DNA of 11,252 nucleotides from Armatimonadota bacterium (GTDB taxonomy: Bacteria; Armatimonadota; Fimbriimonadia; Fimbriimonadales; ATM1), in assembly GCA_003695835.1 (NCBI GenBank), contig RFHN01000053.1, positions 1-11,252 on the forward strand. Reading direction: 5' to 3'. The notes beneath the pieces are model-generated. The model ran no database searches. It saw only the letters and a list, made by a program, of their open reading frames with translations, and was not told the origin of the DNA. Shown piece after piece: positions 1-6,508 of this stretch. The translations under genes were made by a program, and so were the position numbers. Position 1 is the stretch's first letter; each line of letters opens with the position of its first letter.

Positions 1-586
1 CCGCCAGCTTGAACCGCTTCGAGCCGAACGGGCGCCTCCGATACTTTCCGGCGCGGTATTCGGTAAGTGAAACGTTGGCGATCACGACTTTCACGCCCAG
101 CATCCGAGCCAGCATGACGAGGTGGAGGTTGCTGGTCTGCTCGATGAAAACCAGCGCTTTGGGACGCCAGCGGAGCAGGGCGATGAGTGCGCTCAGCGGG
201 TTGTTCAGCGGAGCCAAACCCACGGGAAGGGTGTCGCCTACCCGTTTGCGGATCGCTCGGTACGGCTGCGCCTGCTGGAGCCAAACCGCGACGGGGTGCG
301 CATCTTTGAGAGCCATCCCTGCGCTGGTGGCGGTCCGCGCTTCGCCCAGTGCGCCAGCCACGAAGACCACCCACCGGCCAGGGTGCGGCGGCGCGGTCCC
401 TCCACGCAGGCGAGCCCAACCGATCCCTTTCAGCTTCTCCCGATGGAATCGGCAAAGGCCAACGAAGGCGAGGACAGGGAACAGGAAAAGGTGGTAGAGG
501 CAGTAGGAAAAATACCATGGGAGGTCGCTCCACACACCCTTCGGCGCAGATACCTTGACGCCGGCACTCGCCCCCGCGGTTCCCAT
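1..586 (-). CDS. waaA: Kdo-transferase-like protein (WaaA/KdtA, GT30-like), partial, C-terminus beyond left edge
   Basis: WaaA transfers Kdo from CMP-Kdo to lipid IVA at the cytoplasmic face of the inner membrane. Reading the minus strand from ATG at 586 gives 195 open codons to the window edge. Seen: an aromatic/hydrophobic N-terminal anchor at about residues 24-46, then VVFVAGALGEART around residues 73-85, which lines up with the family's WIHAxSxGE motif and keeps the catalytic-type Glu (E82). Next comes LPVGLAPLNNP (about 120-130, family LPxD segment), then ALVFIEQTSN (144-153, family VETELWPN) and VVIANVSL (167-174, family VNARLS). The order and spacing fit WaaA, but several signature residues differ: His to Val and Ser to Ala before E82, and no WPN. 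The start is uncertain because there is no ribosome-binding site. A -10-like TACACT lies 8 bases upstream, and a GTG at codon 18 is an alternative. It diverges from the sulfatase gene. Confidence 0.75.
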   Translation of the reverse strand, partial: MGTAGASAGVKVSAPKGVWSDLPWYFSYCLYHLFLFPVLAFVGLCRFHREKLKGIGWARLRGGTAPPHPGRWVVFVAGALGEARTATSAGMALKDAHPVAVWLQQAQPYRAIRKRVGDTLPVGLAPLNNPLSALIALLRWRPKALVFIEQTSNLHLVMLARMLGVKVVIANVSLTEYRAGKYRRRPFGSKRFKLA

Positions 587-594
587 GTTCGGCA

Positions 595-600
595 AGTGTA
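595..600 (-). promoter_or_regulatory. putative -10 element of the waaA-like gene
   Basis: Reading the minus strand, GGGTACACT ends 8 bases before the ATG at 586. The hexamer TACACT matches TATAAT at four of six positions. No -35 box is evident. The position would put the transcript start at or a base or two before the ATG, as for other genes in this window. This is an inference from sequence only. Confidence 0.3.
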
Positions 601-637
601 CCCATACCCCACACGCAAAAGGGGCGCCTGTCCGCGG

Positions 638-643
638 TAGATT
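638..643 (+). promoter_or_regulatory. putative -10 element of the sulfatase-sialidase operon
   Basis: GCGGTAGATT ends 6 bases before the ATG at 650. TAGATT matches TATAAT at four of six positions. The same bases contain an in-frame TAG (638-640), so translation in this frame cannot start further upstream. The spacing favours a leaderless or nearly leaderless mRNA. The short AG-rich run touching the ATG is too close to be a normal Shine-Dalgarno. Confidence 0.35.
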
Positions 644-649
644 GGAAGC

Positions 650-3187
650 ATGGTAGCTCTGCTTGTGTCGGCGGCCACTCTCTTGGCGGCGCGCCCAAAC
701 GTGATCGTGATCATGGCGGACGACCTGGGCTTTGGCGAGTTGGGATGTTACGGACAGACCAAGATCAAAACGCCCAATCTCGACCGACTCGCTGCTGAAG
801 GCGTGCGCTTCACCCGCTTCTATTCCGCGAGCACAGTGTGTGCACCGACGCGCTGCAGCCTGCTGACCGGGAAACACACCGGACATGGCGCCATTCGCGG
901 CAACAAAGAGATTGGAGGGTGGGGATTGAACGAAGGGGAGGGACAATGGCCCCTGCCTGCGACCGAGACGACGATCGCCGAGGTGCTGCGCGCCGCCGGC
1001 TACGCTACGGCATGCGTAGGCAAGTGGGGATTGGGTGGACCCGCTTCGGAAGGCCGCCCTACGAACCAGGGATTCGATTTCTTCTTTGGCTACCTCTGCC
1101 AACGCCAAGCCCACAACTACACGCCCACCCACCTCTGGCGGAACGACGACGTGTACATCCTCGAGAAGAACCGATACTTCCCCGCCCACCAACGACTTCC
1201 CGAGCCGCCCGAAGACCCCGCCGCATTTGATGCCTACCTGGGACCGCAGTACGCGCCGGAAGTAACGATGGAACAGGCCGAGGCGTTTCTTCGCTCGAAC
1301 CGCAGCAAGCCCTTCTTCCTCTATTTCGCCACGACACTTCCCCACGCCGCTCTCCAGGCGCCCAAGGAATGGGTGGATCGGTATCCGCGCGACTGGGACC
1401 CGGAACCCTACCTCGGGCAGAACGGATACTTGCCCTGTCTGCGACCCCGAGCCACCTATGCCGCAATGATTTCCTATCTGGACGACTGCGTCGGGCGAAT
1501 CCGAAGCATCCTCGAAGAACTCGATATCGCGGACAACACGATCATCCTCTTCAAGGCCGATAACGGCACCGCGCCGAACGGAGGTGTGGACCGAGAGTTC
1601 TTCCAATCTCTGGCTGGCCTTCGGGGGCTTAAGACGAACTTATACGAGGGCGGAATCCGCGTCCCGTTCATCGCCTGGTGGAAGGGGCGCTTCCCGGCTG
1701 GCCGGACGGAAACGCGGTACTGGGCGTCCTATGACCTGTTTCCGACGATTTGTGAACTCGTTGGCGTTCAACCGCCTGACGGGCTGGACGGTATCAGCTT
1801 CGCGCCCACCCTTCTGGGCAAGGAGCAAGCTGAGACGCACGATTTTCTTTACTTCGAGTTCCCAGAGGGGAGGCAACAGCAGGCAGTCATTCGGCCACCG
1901 TGGAAGCTCATCCGCCCCGATCTCAAGAACGACCCGGGCAAGATGGAGCTCTACAACATCGAAGACGACCCGTTCGAGTCGAAGGACTTGGCGTCCGCGC
2001 ATCCCGAAGTCGTGAAACAGCTGCTCGCCATCGCGCAGCGGGAGCACCTGCCGTCCGAAGAGTTTCCGATTCCGGCGATCGACGAGGACAACCCGTACCG
2101 TACGATCACCATACCGACCGTGGATCTCTCTTCGGATCGCAGCCGAATCGTCGTCGTGGACCGCGAGCCGGGTCAGTACCTTGGCCACGTCTCCACCGTG
2201 CTTCTCGAAGATGGAAAGACGATCCTTGCCGCGTACCCCAAGGGTCACGGCAGGGGGCCTATCGTGCTCAAGAAGAGTACGGACGGAGGACTCACTTGGA
2301 GCGATCGCTTGCCCGTACCAGAGAATTGGTCCACCAGCCTCGAAACACCGACGCTTCACCGAACCCAAGACCCCAGAACGGGAAAGAAGCGTCTGATCCT
2401 CTGGTCCGGCCTGTATCCGGCTCGGCTTGCATGGAGCGAGGACGACGGACGTACATGGACGCCCCTGACAGCGGTCGGGGACTGGGGCGGCATTGTCGTG
2501 ATGGGATCCGTCGTACGGTTGACCGACGGGCGCTACCTCGCGCTCTTTCATGATGATGGGCGGTTCTTCCGGAAGGGCGGCGCCGTCAACGGCAGGATGA
2601 CGCTGTATCAGACAGTTTCAGACGATGGTGGCCTGAGTTGGTCGTTCCCTGAAGAGATCCTCTCGCGCTCCGACGTTCACCTTTGCGAGCCGGGAGTGAT
2701 CCGCTCGCCCGACGGGAAGACCTTAGCCGCCCTGCTGCGCGAGAATCGGCGTGTGCGCAATTCGTTCGTCATCTTCTCAAACGACGAGGGCAAGACGTGG
2801 TCCAAACCCAGGGAGCTGCCTGCTGCGCTCACCGGAGACCGGCACACCGCTAAGTACGCTCCGGATGGACGACTCGTGGTTTCCTTCCGGGACATGGCGA
2901 AAAACAGTCCCACGAGGGGGGACTGGGTTGCCTGGGTCGGCCGCTTCGAAGACCTCCTGACGGGAGGCGAAGGGCAGTATCGAATCCGACTGATGGATAA
3001 CTTGGTTGGCACGGACTGCGGCTACCCTGGAGTCGAGGTCCTTCCCGACGGCACGTTCGTGTGTACGAGTTACGGTCACTGGGAGGAGGGCGAACAGCCG
3101 TACATTGTCAGTGTGCGCTTCCGCCTCGAGGAGTTGGACCGACGCTTGGGCGGAAGTCGCCACACTGAGGTATACCAGCTGCGATGA
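650..3187 (+). CDS. secreted fusion: FGly-type sulfatase plus C-terminal sialidase-like Asp-box (BNR) domain
   Basis: One continuous 845-aa frame with two enzyme-like halves. Residues 1-14 form a short signal peptide ending in Ala-Ala; an in-frame TAG at 638 fixes the start. Residues 15 to about 470 are an arylsulfatase: metal ligands D24/D25, the FGly signature CAPTRCSLLTG with modifiable C64 and R68, K125 in GKWGLG, H232, D304/N305 in KADNG, and K328 in KTNLYEGGIRVP. The His usually found in GKWHLG is Gly here, a variant I recall from other bacterial sulfatases. Residues from about 485 to 835 are a sialidase-like propeller with four Asp boxes: STDGGLTW (543-550), SEDDGRTW (596-603), SDDGGLSW (657-664) and SNDEGKTW (710-717). 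An EPGVIRSPDG segment and a LLREN segment resemble sialidase active-site strands. It probably acts outside the cytoplasm, desulfating and trimming a sulfated glycan; the substrate cannot be told. The stop overlaps the next start by 4 bases. Confidence 0.9.
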   Translation: MVALLVSAATLLAARPNVIVIMADDLGFGELGCYGQTKIKTPNLDRLAAEGVRFTRFYSASTVCAPTRCSLLTGKHTGHGAIRGNKEIGGWGLNEGEGQWPLPATETTIAEVLRAAGYATACVGKWGLGGPASEGRPTNQGFDFFFGYLCQRQAHNYTPTHLWRNDDVYILEKNRYFPAHQRLPEPPEDPAAFDAYLGPQYAPEVTMEQAEAFLRSNRSKPFFLYFATTLPHAALQAPKEWVDRYPRDWDPEPYLGQNGYLPCLRPRATYAAMISYLDDCVGRIRSILEELDIADNTIILFKADNGTAPNGGVDREFFQSLAGLRGLKTNLYEGGIRVPFIAWWKGRFPAGRTETRYWASYDLFPTICELVGVQPPDGLDGISFAPTLLGKEQAETHDFLYFEFPEGRQQQAVIRPPWKLIRPDLKNDPGKMELYNIEDDPFESKDLASAHPEVVKQLLAIAQREHLPSEEFPIPAIDEDNPYRTITIPTVDLSSDRSRIVVVDREPGQYLGHVSTVLLEDGKTILAAYPKGHGRGPIVLKKSTDGGLTWSDRLPVPENWSTSLETPTLHRTQDPRTGKKRLILWSGLYPARLAWSEDDGRTWTPLTAVGDWGGIVVMGSVVRLTDGRYLALFHDDGRFFRKGGAVNGRMTLYQTVSDDGGLSWSFPEEILSRSDVHLCEPGVIRSPDGKTLAALLRENRRVRNSFVIFSNDEGKTWSKPRELPAALTGDRHTAKYAPDGRLVVSFRDMAKNSPTRGDWVAWVGRFEDLLTGGEGQYRIRLMDNLVGTDCGYPGVEVLPDGTFVCTSYGHWEEGEQPYIVSVRFRLEELDRRLGGSRHTEVYQLR

Positions 3188-4422
3188 GCAAGCAGAGATA
3201 CGACGTGCTTTTCCTTGGCGGTGGAACGTCCTGCGGATATGCAGCTGCCGCCTTCCGCGAACGAGACAAGGAGAGCACGGTCGCCATCGTGACCGCCGAG
3301 GACCAGCCACCCTACGATCGTCCACCGCTGAGCAAGAAGTTCATCGTCCGCGAGGACTTCGTGCCTGAGGACATCCACGCCAAAGATCCCTCTTTCTATA
3401 AGGACAACAACATCGACCTCTTCTTGCAAGAGCGGATTGCGCAACTCGATGCCGAGAGCCGCGAGGTCGTACTCGAGAGCGGCCACAGATTGGAGTATGG
3501 GAAGGCGCTTTACGCTCTTGGGTCTTCCCCCATCGAGATTCCCGAACTTCTCCAGGGCGAAAGCGCAACATTGAGGACAACGCAGGACGGCCTAAAGATC
3601 CGCAGGCAGCTCGCGGGCGCAAAAACCGTCGCCATCGTCGGAGGCGGATACATCGGTGCGGAAGCTGCGGCGGCTCTCTTGGACAAGGGGCTCGCCGTTA
3701 CCATCGTAGAGCGAGGCCCTCACCTCTGGTCGAGGTTCGAATCGAGAGAGGTGGCTCAGGCGCTCCACGCCTATCTCGAGCAGCGCGGCGCGCGCATTCT
3801 CGTCAACACCACGGCAGTGGAACGCAAGCCGGGCGTACTTGTGACCTCAGACGGGAACGAGGTTCCGGCAGATTTCGTGTTGCTCGGGGTCGGCGCGAGG
3901 CCGAATTTGGACGTCGCGCGGGCTGCCGGACTCGAAATGGGCGAAAGCGGTGTCCAAGCGAACTCCAATCTGCGGACCTCGGACGAACGAATCTGGGTAG
4001 CCGGCGACGTTGCGGAGTACCCGGATGTCGTCTGCGGACGGACGGTTCGGATCGAACACCATCTTCACGCCAAGTGGACCGGCGAGAAGGCCGGCGCCGC
4101 CCTGGCCGGCGAGACGAGCGCGTACAGGCGAGTCCCGTATTTCTTTAGCGATGTCGGCGAGCTCTCGATGATTCTTCGCGGCGATCCCCGCCCCGATCAC
4201 CAAGTCTTCACCTTCGGGGACCCGCGCGAGCCGCTGATCTCTCAGGTTTTCTTGGATCCAGGGGGCATCGTGCGCGGATTCATCGACCTCCGAAAGGACT
4301 ACAAGGCGCAGGAGCCGCTGGACGAAATGTTCGAGCAGATGATCCTCGCCCAGAAGAACTTGTCTGACCGGATCGAGGACCTCCAGAAGCCATCATTCGA
4401 CCTTCTTGACCTTAACGGATAG
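3184..4422 (+). CDS. FAD-dependent NAD(P)H oxidoreductase (AIF / monodehydroascorbate reductase / ferredoxin reductase type)
   Basis: The 412-aa protein has the two-dinucleotide-fold plan of pyridine-nucleotide oxidoreductases. The N-terminal FAD fold shows LFLGGGTSCGYAAAA (9-23), and PYDRPPLSKKFI (42-53) is the hallmark of the ferredoxin/rubredoxin reductase and MDAR/AIF subgroup. The NAD(P) fold is VAIVGGGYIGAEAA (148-161) followed by VTIVERG. The second FAD contact is RIWVAGDVAEYPD (268-280), then IEHHLHAKW (289-297) at the usual RxEHW/N position. There is no redox-active CxxxxC, so it is not a disulfide reductase. The electron acceptor is unknown, and no ferredoxin or rubredoxin is adjacent. 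No signal peptide is seen, so it is likely cytoplasmic. ATG at 3184 overlaps the preceding TGA (ATGA), which implies translational coupling to the secreted sulfatase; a functional link is not obvious. Confidence 0.88.
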   Translation: MSKQRYDVLFLGGGTSCGYAAAAFRERDKESTVAIVTAEDQPPYDRPPLSKKFIVREDFVPEDIHAKDPSFYKDNNIDLFLQERIAQLDAESREVVLESGHRLEYGKALYALGSSPIEIPELLQGESATLRTTQDGLKIRRQLAGAKTVAIVGGGYIGAEAAAALLDKGLAVTIVERGPHLWSRFESREVAQALHAYLEQRGARILVNTTAVERKPGVLVTSDGNEVPADFVLLGVGARPNLDVARAAGLEMGESGVQANSNLRTSDERIWVAGDVAEYPDVVCGRTVRIEHHLHAKWTGEKAGAALAGETSAYRRVPYFFSDVGELSMILRGDPRPDHQVFTFGDPREPLISQVFLDPGGIVRGFIDLRKDYKAQEPLDEMFEQMILAQKNLSDRIEDLQKPSFDLLDLNG

Positions 4423-4974
4423 GGCTTTTTCCAATCGGGCGAGGTATTCGCTGGCTGGGATCTCGATCGCGCCCAGGGAGCCTAAGTGCGGAGTGTAGAA
4501 CTGAACGTCCATCAAGAGGAAGCCGCGTGCCCGCAGCCATTCCACCAATTTCCACAACGCCACCTTCCCTGCGTCGGTCTCGGAATGAAACATGGACTCC
4601 GCCATGAACGCACCCCCTAAGGCCACTCCATAGACGCCGCCCACGAGGCGACCATCCCGCCATGCCTCCGCGGAATGGCCTTTCCCTCGACGGTGCAGTT
4701 CCGTGTAAACCTCCAAGAACTCTGGGGTAATCCAGGTTCCCTCTTCGCGATCGGCGCACCTTTGCATGACCTGCCGGAACGCCCGATCGAACGTAACCTC
4801 AAACTTCTTCGCGGAGCGGCGCAGGGATCGGGTCACGCGGAAACCGTCGAGAGGCAGGATGGCGCGGGGGTCGGGGCAGAACCAGGCGATACGCCCCGAA
4901 GGGTCCCCCATCGGGAACAAGCCGCGCCGATAGGCTGCCTCCAGAAGTTCCGGCGTCAGGCGCAACCGATCCAT
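4393..4974 (-). CDS. aat: leucyl/phenylalanyl-tRNA--protein transferase
   Basis: Aat adds Leu or Phe from aminoacyl-tRNA to proteins with N-terminal Arg or Lys, marking them for ClpS/ClpAP (N-degron pathway, cytosol). The 193-aa reading is clearly family-like throughout: LTPELLEAAYRRGLFPM (6-22), WFCPDPRAILPLDGF (31-45), RSLRR (49-53), TWITPEFLEVY (80-90), GGVYGVALGGAFMAESMF (112-129) and MDVQFYTPHLGSLGA (155-169). D156 and Q158 match the catalytic Asp and Gln of the E. coli enzyme. I chose the ATG at 4974 because the family begins close to the LTPELL segment. An in-frame ATG at 5010 would add 12 residues and overlap the divergent start at 5009. A weak -10-like CAAAAT (4982-4987 on this strand) ends 7 bases before 4974. 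The 3' end overlaps the convergent oxidoreductase by 30 bases, so there is no room for a terminator between them. Confidence 0.93.
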   Translation of the reverse strand: MDRLRLTPELLEAAYRRGLFPMGDPSGRIAWFCPDPRAILPLDGFRVTRSLRRSAKKFEVTFDRAFRQVMQRCADREEGTWITPEFLEVYTELHRRGKGHSAEAWRDGRLVGGVYGVALGGAFMAESMFHSETDAGKVALWKLVEWLRARGFLLMDVQFYTPHLGSLGAIEIPASEYLARLEKALSVKVKKVE

Positions 4975-4997
4975 CCCACAGATTTTGTCCGCTTTAG

Positions 4998-5003
4998 TAA
5001 AAT
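4998..5003 (+). promoter_or_regulatory. putative -10 element of the first tandem paralogue
   Basis: TAAAAT (five of six matches to TATAAT) ends 5 bases before the ATG at 5009. There is no recognisable -35. The second paralogue has a -10-like hexamer at exactly the same distance from its ATG. An in-frame TGA at 5003-5005 bars an upstream start, so a leaderless transcript is the simplest reading. Confidence 0.45.
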
Positions 5004-5008
5004 GAAGC

Positions 5009-6466
5009 ATGCTTTCGGTCCTTTGCGCGATTGTCTTCTTGTCGCCAGGGCAGCTACCCGACCTTGGCGGACGACTCCCTCGTCTCGACCTGCCCGGCCT
5101 GGAGAACTTGCTCAAGAAGGGCGATCCACTCTCGACCAGCCTGGCTGACGCAGACCTGGGTATGCCCTTCCTGGACGACTGGGACCCGGGCAACTACAAG
5201 CTGATCACCCAAGACGACCGAACCGGGCGCGTGTGGAAGCTGAAACCGGGATACTACAAGATTCAGCTTCAGTCCTATTGTCTTCATGCGGGACGCCCCG
5301 CCCCGTGGGCTGGAGACGGCATGGTTGACGGCCCGTGGAAGGGCGAGTCAGCGAAGCTTCTTCTTGACGTCATCCGCCGGGCGGACCTTCGCCCTGACCT
5401 CTCCCAGGCGGATGTTCAGTACCTGCTCTGGGCAATCCTTGCACGAGCGAAGCCCTCGAAGCTCCGTGGGCGCGTGCGAGAGGCGGCGCTGCAGCTGCTG
5501 ACAAAAGAAGAACTGGCAAGACTCGAAGGCGGTGGGCTTGACGTAATCGAGGACCGTGCAATGGCGCAACTTCTTGGGCGATTCAACAGCGCCTTGCGAC
5601 CCGTTCTGGAAGCCGAAAACAAGCTAAGGGGAATGCTGTACGACGGAAACCGATCGCTGGAAGAAATGGAGCGCGTTGCTATTCTTCCTCCTATCCAGGG
5701 TAAGAAAAGTGAAATCCCAAAGATGCGTTGGCTGTGGAGACCTGAAGGATATGCCATCCGTTACGACGCCCAGACAGCCTGGAGGCTGGATGTCTATGTG
5801 GTCGTGCCCCACACGTTCACAATTACCCGGGATGCCAAGGGACGGATCACCCGTCTTGAAGGGCCTCCCGGTTACGTGAGCGAGGTCGAATACGACGACT
5901 CCACCCCTGGCATCGTATACCCAGCCGACCACAATCTCACCATCTACAAGTTCACGAAAGTCACGGTCACCGCTCCTGGCCACAAAGAAACCTTCGACGT
6001 AGACGGTTGGACTTTTGTCGGTGTGCCTCGCACGGGCGAAACGGAACCTGAGAACCTTCCCCTGTATGTATGGAAGACGGTTTCGCAGGGAGGATCAAAG
6101 TCCGACCAGATGGCGAAATGGAACCAACGCTACGAGAATGCCAAGAAAGCCAAGTCGTGGTACGACAAACTCAAAAAGCTATTCGAGCGCGATCGACGCA
6201 TCAAGAGCGGCCAACCTTCAGACGAGGACTTCACCGATGTAGGGCACTACCGCGATGGAGTGAAGGCCGCCCTCAAGGACCCGGCTAGCCGCTGGGACTG
6301 GTTGGGCGATCACCAACAGCGGCAAGCCGAGGGGCTGTTGCATGCTGCCGACGCAATCCGAAACCTTGGTAACGACCCAGACACCGACGTGGATCCTTCC
6401 GGTCGAGTCGGGCTTCCCGGGAACTCTGCGGCGCAGCGCCTCGGCATGGGAACGCGTACGCGTTAG
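5009..6466 (+). CDS. secreted protein of unknown function, tandem copy 1 (intact)
   Basis: I do not recognise a named family. The 485-aa protein starts with a short hydrophobic segment lacking basic residues (1-13), probably a minimal signal peptide. A conserved N-terminal module follows: GLENLL (30-35), YYKIQLQSYCLHAG (82-95) with C91, then a GDG...GPWKG stretch (about 102-111) and an Ala/Leu-rich helical part including VQYLLWAILARAKP (about 135-148). A middle part (about 230-335) looks beta-rich: KMRWLWRPEGYAIRY, LDVYVVVPHTFTITRD, LEGPPGYVSEVEYDD. A charged, probably helical stretch (about 360-400) comes next, then SDEDFTDVGHYRDG, and a conserved tail GLPGNSAAQRLG...GTRTR. C91 is the only Cys I find after the signal segment. 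The start is fixed by an in-frame TGA 6 bases upstream. It diverges from aat and lies 42 bases before its paralogue. An envelope role is inference only. Confidence 0.85.
   Translation: MLSVLCAIVFLSPGQLPDLGGRLPRLDLPGLENLLKKGDPLSTSLADADLGMPFLDDWDPGNYKLITQDDRTGRVWKLKPGYYKIQLQSYCLHAGRPAPWAGDGMVDGPWKGESAKLLLDVIRRADLRPDLSQADVQYLLWAILARAKPSKLRGRVREAALQLLTKEELARLEGGGLDVIEDRAMAQLLGRFNSALRPVLEAENKLRGMLYDGNRSLEEMERVAILPPIQGKKSEIPKMRWLWRPEGYAIRYDAQTAWRLDVYVVVPHTFTITRDAKGRITRLEGPPGYVSEVEYDDSTPGIVYPADHNLTIYKFTKVTVTAPGHKETFDVDGWTFVGVPRTGETEPENLPLYVWKTVSQGGSKSDQMAKWNQRYENAKKAKSWYDKLKKLFERDRRIKSGQPSDEDFTDVGHYRDGVKAALKDPASRWDWLGDHQQRQAEGLLHAADAIRNLGNDPDTDVDPSGRVGLPGNSAAQRLGMGTRTR
5085..5151 (+). repeat. near-identical patch shared with 6585-6651 (copy 1)
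   Basis: This 67-base stretch matches the second paralogue at an offset of exactly 1500 bases with a single difference (A at 5115, T at 6615). Synonymous sites are identical too, whereas flanking coding sequence differs often at third positions. It lies inside codons 26-48. Recent gene conversion or recombination between the copies would explain it. Confidence 0.7.
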
Positions 6467-6497
6467 CTCCCCACCAGCAGGTAAGAATCCGTTCTGG

Positions 6498-6503
6498 TAT
6501 ACT
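6498..6503 (+). promoter_or_regulatory. extended -10 promoter element of the second tandem paralogue
   Basis: TGGTATACT is an extended -10 (TGn followed by TATACT, five of six matches). It ends 5 bases before the ATG at 6509. No -35 is visible, as is common for extended -10 promoters. The expected transcript start falls on or next to the ATG. Its presence means copy 2 is probably transcribed on its own, which bears on whether the TGA-containing gene is alive. Confidence 0.55.
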
Positions 6504-6508
6504 GAACC

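Noticed and set aside
122..640. Plus-strand open frames in the first 640 bases
   Set aside because: Their translations are low-complexity Arg/Pro-rich; the minus strand gives a coherent WaaA-like protein instead.
1640..2551. 303-codon open frame on the minus strand
   Set aside because: Antisense to the sulfatase-sialidase gene, whose motifs on the plus strand are unambiguous.
4975..5193. N-terminal extension of aat to 5193
   Set aside because: The added residues resemble nothing in the family and overlap the conserved coding start of copy 1.
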